Assembly (NCBI RefSeq): GCF_000786215.1
Contig: NZ_JROG01000010.1
Coordinates: forward strand, 1-64,000
Origin: Sphingomonas sp. 35-24ZXX
Lineage (GTDB): Bacteria > Pseudomonadota > Alphaproteobacteria > Sphingomonadales > Sphingomonadaceae
Direction of reading: 5' to 3'
DNA length: 64,000 nt
The translations under genes were made by a program, and so were the position numbers. Of this stretch, positions 42,253 to 51,345 are shown one piece after another; within the stretch, counting starts at the first letter, position 1; every line of letters begins with the position of its first letter. Below the pieces are notes generated by a model, which made no database searches, was not told where the DNA came from, and was given only the letters and a program-made list of their open reading frames with translations.

Positions 42253-42843
42253 TTATCGCGGCAAGCACGGCCGCATCGTCAGCACGATCGCAAGCATCAG
42301 GGTGGCCGCGGTTCCCGCTCCCCCTGCTGCAAAGACCATGGCCATGCCCATTGCCATGCCAACGAGGTTGACGCCCATCGCCGCCACGCCTGCAATGATC
42401 GCCACCAGTCCCAAGGCTCTGGCAGTGCCGTTCGCGCGCAGCAAAGGCGCGCCAAACGCGATCGCGGCCAGGCCGAACAGCAGCTTGCCGGCAAAATAGA
42501 GGAAGAAGGCGCCCGCGACGACCGCCTGATACGCTGGCGCCAGCGCCTCGCCCGCCTCTGAAAGAGGGCCGAACATGGCAAGGCCCATGCCCACCTGGAC
42601 CGTGTTGAGGATGCCGCTGACCGCGATCGCGGCCCAGCCGAGCGCGGAACCTTCTGCCCGGCTCAGAGCGGTCAAGGCCAGGACCGACATGCCCATGAAG
42701 ACCAGCGCTTCGATCGACCAGATCAGTGGCCGATTGATCGCGGCCCCGCTGTTCGAAAGCACGACATAGATGATCTGCGTCACCACGATCTGGCCCAGCA
42801 GCGCAGCCACCTGCCGCGCCGTCCCATTTGCCATCGCTTTCAC
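42253..42843 (-). CDS. Integral membrane protein of unknown function
   Basis: About 196 residues from GTG 42843, which has AAAGGA seven bases upstream. Six or so hydrophobic segments (VAALLGQIVVTQIIYVVLS, IEALVFMGMSVLALTAL, VVAGAFFLYFAGKLLFGLAA, ALGLVAIIAGVAAMGVNLVG). I do not recognise a family with confidence. It lies within the Hyp island but is convergent to the peptidase gene and has no operator copy, so its link to the pathway is unclear. Confidence 0.65.
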   Translation of the reverse strand: MKAMANGTARQVAALLGQIVVTQIIYVVLSNSGAAINRPLIWSIEALVFMGMSVLALTALSRAEGSALGWAAIAVSGILNTVQVGMGLAMFGPLSEAGEALAPAYQAVVAGAFFLYFAGKLLFGLAAIAFGAPLLRANGTARALGLVAIIAGVAAMGVNLVGMAMGMAMVFAAGGAGTAATLMLAIVLTMRPCLPR

Positions 42844-42952
42844 CAATTGATCCTTTGCCTGAGGAGGGCTTGAACGGCTGATACGTGGCGGCATCCCGCA
42901 AGGTTACGCTTGCCTGTGTTTTGCAGCTGCCCGCAAGTTCTGCCCACCCAGC

Positions 42953-43984
42953 TCATTTCAGCAGCGCCAGCACATCTTCATAAAGGCCTTTGGGCACCTT
43001 CATGCCCTCGACCGCCGTCCTCGCCCGCGCGGCATAGCGGCGCTGCGAGGGCAGACGCGCGCCCATGCCGGTGATGGCATCGAACAGCTGTTCGGCGCGC
43101 TGCAGATGTTCGGCGGCGGCCGCACCCAGAAAGCCTGCAGGGTCGAGCGCGAGGAACAGCACGCCGCCGCGTGGCGATGCGCCCGCACCGTCGTCGAACG
43201 CCATCGATTCGGCGCTGGTCATGTCGCCGATCAACGGCCCCGCGATCAGTTCGATCATCAGCGACAGCGCTGATCCCTTGTGCCCGCCAAAGGTCAGCAT
43301 CGCGCCAGCCAGCGCGGCCTCGGCGTCGGTGGTCGGCTGGCCGTCCGAGCCGATGGCCCAGCCCTCGCCCAGCGTCTTGCCCGCGCGTCTGTGCAGTTCA
43401 ATCTCGCCGCGCGCCACCCCGCTGGTGGCGAAATCGAACACGAACGGGGTATCACCGGGGCGCGGCCAGCCGAAGGCGAGCGGATTGGTGCCGAACAGGG
43501 GCTTCGTTCCCCCGGCGGGCGCGACCCAGGCATGGCTGGGGGTGCAGCAAAGCACCACCAGTCCGTGCGCCACCACCGCCTCGACCTCGGGCCACAGCGC
43601 CGAAAAATGCACGCAATCGGTCAGCGCCATCGCCGCGAGGCCATGCGTCCTGGCCTTGTCGACGAACAGCGGCAACGCCGCCTCGAACGCGGGCTGGGCA
43701 TAGCCGCCGCGCGCATCGGCCCGCACCACGGCGGGCGCGGGGCTGGTGATATTGGGCACCGCATCGGTCACCACCTTGCCGCTACGCAATGTGTGCGCGC
43801 ACACCAGCAGCCGGTACAGCCCGTGCGACTGGCAATCGTCGCGTTGGCCCGCGACGATGGTGCGGCTGACCGCCGCGGCATCGGCGGCAGACAGGCCATG
43901 ATGCTCGAGCACCCGCTGCGACAGGCTCTGCGCCTCTGCCAGCGACAGCGTGACCATGCTATCCGTATCGGCATTGCCCGTCAT
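42953..43984 (-). CDS. Ldh2/malate-lactate-type NAD(P)H oxidoreductase, candidate imino acid reductase
   Basis: 343 residues of the DpkA/Ldh2 family, whose members reduce 1-pyrroline-2-carboxylate, 1-piperideine-2-carboxylate or 2-keto acids. Family marks: DCQSHGLYRLLVCAHTLRSG at the N-terminus, HFSALWPEVEAVV, FGTNPLAFGWPRP and GGHKGSALSLMIELIAG near the C-terminus. Members accompany proline/3-hydroxyproline catabolism, so it may reduce 1-pyrroline-2-carboxylate to L-proline, although no trans-3-hydroxyproline dehydratase is in the window. Start ATG 43984 with GGAGA six bases upstream. Its promoter region carries the shared operator. Confidence 0.85.
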   Translation of the reverse strand: MTGNADTDSMVTLSLAEAQSLSQRVLEHHGLSAADAAAVSRTIVAGQRDDCQSHGLYRLLVCAHTLRSGKVVTDAVPNITSPAPAVVRADARGGYAQPAFEAALPLFVDKARTHGLAAMALTDCVHFSALWPEVEAVVAHGLVVLCCTPSHAWVAPAGGTKPLFGTNPLAFGWPRPGDTPFVFDFATSGVARGEIELHRRAGKTLGEGWAIGSDGQPTTDAEAALAGAMLTFGGHKGSALSLMIELIAGPLIGDMTSAESMAFDDGAGASPRGGVLFLALDPAGFLGAAAAEHLQRAEQLFDAITGMGARLPSQRRYAARARTAVEGMKVPKGLYEDVLALLK

Positions 43985-44014
43985 TCCAGGTCTCCATTTG
44001 CGATAGACATATCG

Positions 44015-44025
44015 TATACTGTATA
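44015..44025. promoter_or_regulatory. TATACtGTATA palindrome, operator candidate
   Basis: Same 11-base core as at 39731, inside ATCGTATACTGTATAATAT. It lies between the divergent oxidoreductase (start 43984) and GH127 gene (start 44058), close to both promoters. Confidence 0.65.
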
Positions 44026-44057
44026 ATATACTGGGGCACGAAGGAAGAAGGATCGCC

Positions 44058-46445
44058 ATGCCGCATCATCCGCCCACGATCAGCCGCCGCAGCCTGCTGG
44101 CTACCACTGCACTGGTGGGGCTGGCATCGCAATGGCCGCTGCAAGGCGCCGCGCCGGGCTCTGCAGCGACCGTATCGACTGCCCGCCCGCTGCCACTGGA
44201 TCAGGTGCGGCTGCTGCCTTCGCTGTATCTTGACGCGGTCGAAGCCAATCGGCGCTATCTGATGGCGCTCGAGCCCGACCGGCTGCTGCACAATTTCCGC
44301 AAGCTCGCCGGGTTGGAGCCCAAGGGCGAGATCTATGGCGGGTGGGAGAGCGACACCATCGCCGGCCACATGCTGGGTCATTATCTGACGGCATTGTCGC
44401 TGATGCACGCGCAGACCGGTGACGCGGAGTGCAAGGCGCGCACCGCCTATATCATCGGCGAGCTCGCCGAGGTGCAGCGCGCGCATGGCGATGGCTATGT
44501 CGCGGGCTTCACTCGCAAGCGCGGCGACGTGGTCGAAAACGGCAAATTGCTGTTCGCCGAGATCAGGGCGGGCGACATCCGCTCGCTGGGCTTCGATCTC
44601 AACGGCTGCTGGGTGCCGCTGTACAACTGGCACAAGCTGTTCGCCGGATTGTTCGATGCGCAACAATGGTGCGGCAATACCGAGGCGCTGAGCGTCGCCC
44701 TGGGCCTGGCCGGCTACATCGATACCGTGTTCGCCGCGCTGAACGACGCACAGGTGCAGCAGGTGCTCGATTGCGAGCATGGCGGCATCAACGAGAGCAT
44801 GGCCGAGCTGCATGCGCGCACCGGCGATCCGCGCTGGCTGCGGCTGGCCGAACGGCTGCGGCACAGGAAGGTGCTCGATCCGCTGGCATCGCAGCAGGAT
44901 TCCCTGCCCTGGATCCACGCCAACACGCAGATTCCCAAGCTGATCGGACTGGCGCGGCTGCACGAGCTCACCGGCGATGCCGGCCATGCCCGCGCCGCGC
45001 GCTTCTTCTGGGAGACGGTAACGCGCGATTACAGCTATGTCATCGGCGGCAATGCCGACCGCGAATATTTCACCGCGCCGCAGACGGTATCCAAGCACAT
45101 TACCGAGCAGACCTGCGAGAGCTGCAACACCTACAACATGCTCAAGCTGACCCGCCACCTGTATGGCTGGCAGCCCGAGGCGCGGTTGTTCGATTATTAC
45201 GAGCGCGCGCACCTCAACCACATCATGGCGCACCAAGACCCGGAAACGGGCATGTTCGCCTATATGGTGCCGCTGATGTCGGGCAGCCACCGCACCTTCT
45301 CGCAGCCGTTCGACGACATGTGGTGCTGCGTCGGATCGGGAATCGAGAGCCACGCCAAGCATGGCGAGAGCATCTGGTGGGAGCAGGATGGCGGGCTGAC
45401 CGCGAACCTCTATATCCCGTCCGAAGCACGCTGGGCGACGCGCGGCGCGGTGTTGCGGATGGAAACCGCCTATCCGTTCGGCGAGCAGGTCGGCATCGTC
45501 CTCTCCGCGATCGAAAAGCCGGGCGCGTTCGCGCTCTCGGTGCGCATCCCCGGCTGGTGCACCGCGCCCTCGCTAACAATCAACGGCACGCCTGTACCCG
45601 CGCCGGTGCGCGCCGGGTACATCGCCATCCGCCGCGACTGGCAGGCTGGCGATCGGATCGACCTGACGCTGCCGATGGCGTTGCGGCTCGAGGCGACGCC
45701 CGACGACCCCGACACCGTGGCGCTGCTGCGCGGGCCGACGGTGCTCGCGGCCGACCTTGGCCCGGCCGATCAGCCGTTCGAGGGCATGGCCCCGGCTTTG
45801 GTGGCAGACGATGTGCTGAGCGGCTTTGTCGCGCGCGATGCCGATGCAGCGCTCTATCGAAGCCAGGGCAATGTCCGCCCCGCCGACCTCGCCTTCGCGC
45901 CGTTCTTCAGCCAGCGGCACCGGCGCACGGCGGTCTATTTCAAGCGCTTCACGCCCGCAGGCTGGACCGCAGAGGAAGCCGCGCTGGCTGCCGCCGCAGC
46001 CGAGGAGCGCGATCTGGCCGCGCGATCGGTCGATGTGATGCATCTGGGCGAGATGCAGCCCGAGCGCGATCATGACCTGAAAGCCAAGGACAGCTATGCC
46101 GTCACCTATCGCGGGCGGCACGGCCGGGATGCGCGCAATTACGGCTATTTCGAGTGGACCGCCAAGGTCCGCCCCGGTCCGCTGATGCTGCAGGCAACCT
46201 ATTGGGGCGAAGAGCGCAACAAGCTGTTCGACATTCTGGTCGACGGCACGCGCATCGCCACCCAGCGGCTGGAAGGCGAACGCCCCGGCGAATTCTTCTC
46301 GGTCGATTACCCGATCCCGCCCGAACTGACGCGCGGCAAGGCGACGGTGGTGGTCCGGGTTCAGCCGTCCAACGATCGCTCCCGCGCCGCGCCGACCTTC
46401 GGCATGCGCATCTTCACGCCCAAGGGTGCCTCAAGCACGACGTGA
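44058..46445 (+). CDS. GH127-type beta-L-arabinofuranosidase (DUF1680)
   Basis: 795 residues. Tat-like leader ISRRSLLATTALVGLAS. The (alpha/alpha)6 catalytic domain has Glu354-x-Cys356 (QTCESCNTYNMLKL) and Cys423-Cys424 (MWCCVGSGIESHAK), matching the Glu338/Cys340/Cys417/Cys418 zinc-thiolate site of Bifidobacterium HypBA1, where a Cys is the nucleophile; Glu336 is a candidate acid/base. These enzymes cut beta-L-arabinofuranosides as in extensin Hyp-oligoarabinosides. C-terminal beta domains follow. Operator copy 33-43 bases upstream. GH146, its close relative, is the main alternative. Confidence 0.92.
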   Translation: MPHHPPTISRRSLLATTALVGLASQWPLQGAAPGSAATVSTARPLPLDQVRLLPSLYLDAVEANRRYLMALEPDRLLHNFRKLAGLEPKGEIYGGWESDTIAGHMLGHYLTALSLMHAQTGDAECKARTAYIIGELAEVQRAHGDGYVAGFTRKRGDVVENGKLLFAEIRAGDIRSLGFDLNGCWVPLYNWHKLFAGLFDAQQWCGNTEALSVALGLAGYIDTVFAALNDAQVQQVLDCEHGGINESMAELHARTGDPRWLRLAERLRHRKVLDPLASQQDSLPWIHANTQIPKLIGLARLHELTGDAGHARAARFFWETVTRDYSYVIGGNADREYFTAPQTVSKHITEQTCESCNTYNMLKLTRHLYGWQPEARLFDYYERAHLNHIMAHQDPETGMFAYMVPLMSGSHRTFSQPFDDMWCCVGSGIESHAKHGESIWWEQDGGLTANLYIPSEARWATRGAVLRMETAYPFGEQVGIVLSAIEKPGAFALSVRIPGWCTAPSLTINGTPVPAPVRAGYIAIRRDWQAGDRIDLTLPMALRLEATPDDPDTVALLRGPTVLAADLGPADQPFEGMAPALVADDVLSGFVARDADAALYRSQGNVRPADLAFAPFFSQRHRRTAVYFKRFTPAGWTAEEAALAAAAAEERDLAARSVDVMHLGEMQPERDHDLKAKDSYAVTYRGRHGRDARNYGYFEWTAKVRPGPLMLQATYWGEERNKLFDILVDGTRIATQRLEGERPGEFFSVDYPIPPELTRGKATVVVRVQPSNDRSRAAPTFGMRIFTPKGASSTT

Positions 46446-46474
46446 TTCCTCCCCCCTCATGAAAGGTCGCATCC

Positions 46475-48259
46475 ATGCTTTCCAGAACCGCTCTTGCCGC
46501 CGCGCTTGCGCTGTCTGTCCTACCGCTGGGTGCCACCGCTACAGCGCAGGTGACCGCAGAGGTCGGCAACACCGCCGATCAGGCGCTGCAGGCGCTGTAC
46601 ACCAGCGAATGGGAGTGGCGGCAGCAGGAGCTGGCGATCGGCGAGGGCGGCAGCCGGGGCCCCGGAGCGGACCGGCTAGCGAAGGTCGACCCCGAAAGCC
46701 AGGCGCGGCGCCTGGCCTATTGGCAAAAGACGCTGGCAACGCTCGACACCATCGATGTCAATCGCCTGTCACCCGAGGAAAGGATCAACGCCTCGGTCTT
46801 CCGCCACAGCATCGAAAGCTTCATCGCGCGCGGCAAGGCGCAGGATTATCAGGCCCCGATGGCGGCAGGCGCGTCGTTCTGGGCGCGGCTGGCTCCGCGC
46901 GCGGGCTTCCGCAACGCCGCCGAATACCGCAATTACATCGCCCGGATGCGCGACATTCCGCGCTATTTCGATGAACAGACCGCCAATATGCGCGCCGGTC
47001 TGGCGCGCGGGTTCACCGCACCCAGGGCGGCACTTGTCGGGCGCGAAAAGACCATCGAGCCCTTCGCCAATCCCGACGCCGAGGCCAATCCGTTCTATGG
47101 TGCCTTCCGGCAGATGCCCACCAGCATCCCCCCCGCCGAGCAGGAGGCGCTGCGGGCAGAAGGCAGGAAGGCGATCGAGGAAGCGGTCGCGCCGGCCTAT
47201 GCCCGGCTGCTGCCCTTCATCCGCGACGAGTATATTCCCGGCGCACGCGAAACGCTCGCGGCCGAGCAGCTGCCCAATGGCAAGGAATATTACCAGCAGC
47301 GCATCCGCGAATATGTGACCTATGACTGGACCGCCGAGCAGATCCACCAGATCGGCCTCAAGGAGGTCGCGCGCATCCGCGCCGAGATGGAAGTGGTCAT
47401 GCGGCAGACCGGCTGGAAGGGGGATTTCGCAGGCTTCCTGGCGTTCATGAAGACCGACGAGCAGTTCGTCGCCAAGACGCCCTATGAGCTGATCGCCAAG
47501 ACCACCTACATCATCAACAAGGTCAACGGGAAGATCGGCGAGACGATCGGCCTGCTGCCGCGCCATCGCTTCACCATCCTGCCCACCCCGGCGGCGATCG
47601 CGCCGTTCGGCACCGGCGGCAATGGCGGGCTGGATAGCTGCGTGTTCAACACCTACAATCTGCCCGCGCGCAAGCTCTACACATTGCCCGCGCTGGCGGT
47701 GCACGAATGCATGCCGGGGCACAGCTTTCAGGCGGCGCTGGCGATGGAGGGGCCCGACCGGCCGGATTTCCGGCGCTCCACCTATTTCTCCGGCTATGGC
47801 GAAGGCTGGGGCCTGTACACCGAATGGCTGGGCATCGGCATGGGGGTGTACGAGACACCCTATGAGGATTTCGGCCGACTGACCTACGAGATGTGGCGCG
47901 CGGCGCGGCTGGTGATCGATACCGGCATCCACCATTATGGCTGGAGCCGCCAGCAGGCGATCGACTATCTGGCATCCAATACAGCGCTGGCCGACCATGA
48001 GGTCGCGACCGAGATCGACCGCTATATCTCCGAACCCGGCCAGGCGCTGGCCTACAAGATCGGCGAGATGCTGATCCGCCGCAAGCGCGCCGAAGCCGAA
48101 GCGAAACTCGGGGCCAAATTCGACCAGCGCTGGTTCCACGACGTCTTCCTGGCGCTGGGATCGGTACCGCTGCCGGTGCTTGAGCAGGAACTCGACGCCT
48201 GGATCGCGGCGGGCGGGCCCAATCCCAATGCGCAGCCGGCAGCCGCTGCCGCGGATTGA
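46475..48259 (+). CDS. Secreted DUF885 zinc-peptidase-like protein
   Basis: 594 residues. Signal peptide MLSRTALAAALALSVLPLGA. DUF885 fold with the metal motif AVHECMPGHSFQ (H-E-x-x-G-H) and the family's GYGEGWGLYTEWLG, where a second Glu would complete the site. Family proteins behave like carboxypeptidase-type metallopeptidases, mostly uncharacterised. Located 29 bases after the GH127 gene with AAAGG upstream, so probably co-transcribed and able to trim de-arabinosylated peptides. Confidence 0.87.
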   Translation: MLSRTALAAALALSVLPLGATATAQVTAEVGNTADQALQALYTSEWEWRQQELAIGEGGSRGPGADRLAKVDPESQARRLAYWQKTLATLDTIDVNRLSPEERINASVFRHSIESFIARGKAQDYQAPMAAGASFWARLAPRAGFRNAAEYRNYIARMRDIPRYFDEQTANMRAGLARGFTAPRAALVGREKTIEPFANPDAEANPFYGAFRQMPTSIPPAEQEALRAEGRKAIEEAVAPAYARLLPFIRDEYIPGARETLAAEQLPNGKEYYQQRIREYVTYDWTAEQIHQIGLKEVARIRAEMEVVMRQTGWKGDFAGFLAFMKTDEQFVAKTPYELIAKTTYIINKVNGKIGETIGLLPRHRFTILPTPAAIAPFGTGGNGGLDSCVFNTYNLPARKLYTLPALAVHECMPGHSFQAALAMEGPDRPDFRRSTYFSGYGEGWGLYTEWLGIGMGVYETPYEDFGRLTYEMWRAARLVIDTGIHHYGWSRQQAIDYLASNTALADHEVATEIDRYISEPGQALAYKIGEMLIRRKRAEAEAKLGAKFDQRWFHDVFLALGSVPLPVLEQELDAWIAAGGPNPNAQPAAAAAD

Positions 48260-48327
48260 GTGCGCCGCATCTGCTCGCATGATCAAGACCGTTGGAGGAG
48301 GGCCGTCACGGTGTTAGGCCCCTGGCA

Positions 48328-49665
48328 ATGATCATCTCCGACGCTGCATCCACGCCCCTGCCCACCCAGCCGCCGCGCCGCTGGTATGCGCAGCTCTATG
48401 TCCAGGTTCTGGTCGCGATCGTGGCAGGCGTTGCGCTGGGCCATTTCGCGCCCGAAACCGGCGCGGCGATGAAGCCCCTGGGCGATGTCTTCATCAAGCT
48501 GGTCAAGATGGTGATCGCCCCGGTGATCTTCCTTACCATCGTCAGCGGCATTGCCGGGATGCGCGATCTGGCCAGCGTCGGCCGCGTCGCGGGCAAGGCG
48601 TTCGCCTATTTCCTGACCTTTTCGACGCTCGCTTTGATCGTCGGCCTGATCGTCGCCAATGTCGTGCGACCGGGCGACGGGCTGAACATCGATCCGGCGA
48701 CGCTCGACGCGAGCAAGGTGGGCGAGTTCACCGCCAAGGCGCAGGACAGCTCGATCACCGGCTTTCTGACCGCGATCGTCCCCGACACCTTCCTTGCGGC
48801 GCTCAGCAGCGGCAATCTGCTGCAGGTGCTGTTCGTCTCGATCCTGTTCGGCATTGCGCTCGCGATGATCGGCGACAAGGGCAAGAAGCTGTTCGATCTG
48901 CTCGAAGATGCCTCGATCGCATTCTTCAAGCTGGTGGGCATCGTGATGAAGGTCGCCCCTGTCGGCGCGTTCGGCGCAATGGCGTTCACCATCGGCGAAT
49001 ATGGCATCGGCACGCTCGCCAATCTCGCGGCTTTGGTCGCGACCTTCTACCTCACCTCGCTGCTGTTCGTGCTGGTGGTGCTGGGCACCGTTGCCTGGGC
49101 CTGCGGCTTTTCGATCCTCAAGCTCATCGCCTATCTGCGCGCCGAACTGCTGCTGGTGCTGGGCACCTCGTCATCCGAAAGCGCGCTTCCCTCGCTGATC
49201 GAGAAGATGGAACGCGCCGGCTGCCCCAAGACCGTGGTCGGCCTGGTCGTGCCCACCGGCTACAGTTTCAACCTAGATGGCACCAATATCTACATGACGC
49301 TGGCAGCCCTGTTCATCGCGCAGGCGTGCAACGTCGATCTGACCTTGGGCGAGCAGCTGCTGTTGCTGGGCGTGGCGATGATCTCGTCCAAAGGCGCCGC
49401 CGGCGTCACCGGTGCGGGCTTCATCACGCTGGCAGCGACGCTATCGATCGTGCCGTCGGTGCCGGTCGCGGGGATGGCGCTGATCCTGGGCATCGACCGG
49501 TTCATGTCCGAATGCCGCAGCCTCACCAACTTCATCGGCAACGCGGTTGCCACGGTGGTGGTCTCGAAATGGGAAGGCCGGCTGGACAAGGAGCAGTTCG
49601 ATCTGGCGCTCGCCGATCGGCTGCCGCGCGTCGAGGATTTGCCGGAAGACGCGGTCGACCCCTGA
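48328..49665 (+). CDS. Dicarboxylate/sodium or proton symporter (SDF family, DctA-like)
   Basis: 445 residues. Eight helices plus two re-entrant hairpins of the glutamate/dicarboxylate symporter family: serine-rich hairpin [35 protein letters not shown] (the N-x-D-G-T motif) and [18 protein letters not shown]. The sequence reads closer to bacterial DctA C4-dicarboxylate carriers than to GltP. It follows the DUF885 gene by 68 bases and may import or balance organic acids such as 2-oxoglutarate; membership of the Hyp regulon is possible. Confidence 0.9.
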   Translation: MIISDAASTPLPTQPPRRWYAQLYVQVLVAIVAGVALGHFAPETGAAMKPLGDVFIKLVKMVIAPVIFLTIVSGIAGMRDLASVGRVAGKAFAYFLTFSTLALIVGLIVANVVRPGDGLNIDPATLDASKVGEFTAKAQDSSITGFLTAIVPDTFLAALSSGNLLQVLFVSILFGIALAMIGDKGKKLFDLLEDASIAFFKLVGIVMKVAPVGAFGAMAFTIGEYGIGTLANLAALVATFYLTSLLFVLVVLGTVAWACGFSILKLIAYLRAELLLVLGTSSSESALPSLIEKMERAGCPKTVVGLVVPTGYSFNLDGTNIYMTLAALFIAQACNVDLTLGEQLLLLGVAMISSKGAAGVTGAGFITLAATLSIVPSVPVAGMALILGIDRFMSECRSLTNFIGNAVATVVVSKWEGRLDKEQFDLALADRLPRVEDLPEDAVDP

Positions 49666-49679
49666 GGGGGCCGGAGCGC

Positions 49680-50027
49680 TCAGGCCTTTTCGTCGGCGAG
49701 CAGCGTTGCCGGCGACAGCCCGATGCGCTGCATCTGGCGCAGCACCGGCGGCCAGACATGCTTGAGGAAATCTTCGCGCTCCATGTTGCGCAGCTTGTCG
49801 ACCGCGCCCGATGCGACATACATGCCGACCCCGCGCTGGACCTCGACCAGACCCTGATCCTGGAACATCTGGTACGCCTTGGCGACGGTCAGCGGATTGG
49901 CCTGTTGCTCGGCAGCAAACGCCCGGACCGAAGGCAGCATGTCGCCTTCGGCATAGATGCCATCCAGGATCGAGGCTGCGATGATATCGCGCAGCCTGAG
50001 ATAAACGGGTTTGCTGTTGTCTGCCAT
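49680..50027 (-). CDS. Small GntR regulator (YtrA subfamily)
   Basis: 115 residues. N-terminal winged helix only (VYLRLRDIIAASILDGIYAE, LPSVRAFAAEQQANPLTVAK, FQDQGLVEVQRGVGMYV) followed by a short helical dimerisation tail, as in YtrA regulators, which usually control ABC transporter genes. ATG 50027 was preferred over the GTG three bases earlier. It has no adjacent ABC genes; convergent with the symporter, 14 bases apart. Confidence 0.88.
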   Translation of the reverse strand: MADNSKPVYLRLRDIIAASILDGIYAEGDMLPSVRAFAAEQQANPLTVAKAYQMFQDQGLVEVQRGVGMYVASGAVDKLRNMEREDFLKHVWPPVLRQMQRIGLSPATLLADEKA

Positions 50028-50114
50028 CACTGCTTCACTGCCATAATACAGCGTGTCAGGTCAAGCGCATTTACCCTGCCGATGCTGCGCAGCACGCCCT
50101 GCGCAGCAGCATCG

Positions 50115-51296
50115 CTAGCCCTGGTCGCGCGGCAGCCCGCCATACGCGGTGATCGCCTCGAAGATCGCGGTCAGCGCGGCGCGCTCGTCAAGCGAAATCT
50201 CGGGCCGCCAGATCTCGAACAACAGGATGATACGGGTCGCCTGGCCGCGGTTCCACGCCTCGTGCTCGATGCTGTCGTCGAAGATCAGCAGCTTGCCCTG
50301 CTGCCACTGCCGCGTCTCGTTACCCACGCGGATGGCGCAATCGGGATTGGTGATCAGCGGCAGGTGGCAGATCAGCCGGGTGTTGAGCATGCCGTTGTGC
50401 GGCTTGATATGCGTGCCCGGGCGCAGCAGCGAATAGAGCGCCATCGGCGAGCGATCGGTGATCACCGGTATCGGCGGGCGTTGCAGCGCGCGCATCGTCA
50501 CAGGCGCCAGCGCCGCATGATCGGCCACGACCATGCCCTGCTCCCACAGATAATGCGCGCCCCAGCTGGGGTCGTCGCGCAGGTGGTTGGCGGCAGCGGG
50601 GCGATCGGGCCTGGTCTGGACATAGGGCGCAAAATCGCCCGGCTGGCGATCCAGCAGGTCTTCCAGCTCGGCGCGCATGGCGCTGGCGGCCGCCTCGAAT
50701 TCCTCGGCCCAGTCGAACTCCTGCGCCTCGTAGAATTGCCGCTGCGGCAGGCCGGGGAAATAGAAGCTCGTCGGCTCCTGCACGTACAGCTGCCTGCGCC
50801 CCAGCAACAGGTCGAGCGCCATGTCGACGCGCGGCGAGACGCTGGCCGCTGTGATGCCCTGCCCCGCCAGGGTGCTGGTCAGAAACGCGGCATATTCGTC
50901 CTTGGCTTGGGCGAGATAGTGCTGGGCCTGCTGCAGCAGCGGCACCAGCCCCGGCGGAACCTGTGCTGGCCCTGCATGATCGGCCACCGCCAGCGCGGTG
51001 GTGTAGAAGGAAGAGGCGGCGCGCGAATCGCCCTGCGCGGCCTTGCACCCGGCCATCAGCAGCAATCCGCCCAGATGGCGGGGCTCGTCGGCCAGCAGCC
51101 GGGCCAGCGCGTGGTCCTGCCCGGCCAGATCGCCCAGCGCCTGGCACGCTTGGGCCAGCAGAAACCAGGGCGGCGGGCTGCCCGGCGGCGGGGTGTCGGC
51201 AATCGCGCCGAACAGCGCGCGGGCCTGCATGGCATCGCCGTTGCGCAGGGCGTCCACCCCCTGGCGGGTCAATATGTCGGCCTGTTGACGATCCAT
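50115..51296 (-). CDS. TPR plus aspartyl/asparaginyl beta-hydroxylase domain protein
   Basis: 393 residues. The first 150 residues are Ala/Leu-rich helical repeats of TPR type (QGVDALRNGDAMQARALFGA). The C-terminal 200 residues match the aspartyl/asparaginyl beta-hydroxylase cupin: LLRPGTHIKPHNGMLNTRL with the iron-ligand His, VGNETRQWQQGKLLIFDDS and SIEHEAWNRGQATRIILLFE with the second His and the 2-oxoglutarate Arg. A 2-oxoglutarate/Fe(II) oxygenase; substrate protein unknown. It lies beside, not clearly in, the Hyp island. Confidence 0.87.
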   Translation of the reverse strand: MDRQQADILTRQGVDALRNGDAMQARALFGAIADTPPPGSPPPWFLLAQACQALGDLAGQDHALARLLADEPRHLGGLLLMAGCKAAQGDSRAASSFYTTALAVADHAGPAQVPPGLVPLLQQAQHYLAQAKDEYAAFLTSTLAGQGITAASVSPRVDMALDLLLGRRQLYVQEPTSFYFPGLPQRQFYEAQEFDWAEEFEAAASAMRAELEDLLDRQPGDFAPYVQTRPDRPAAANHLRDDPSWGAHYLWEQGMVVADHAALAPVTMRALQRPPIPVITDRSPMALYSLLRPGTHIKPHNGMLNTRLICHLPLITNPDCAIRVGNETRQWQQGKLLIFDDSIEHEAWNRGQATRIILLFEIWRPEISLDERAALTAIFEAITAYGGLPRDQG

Positions 51297-51345
51297 GGAC
51301 CGTGTCTAGCCAGCGATGAAGCGAATGGCCAGCAGATGCGCGGCG

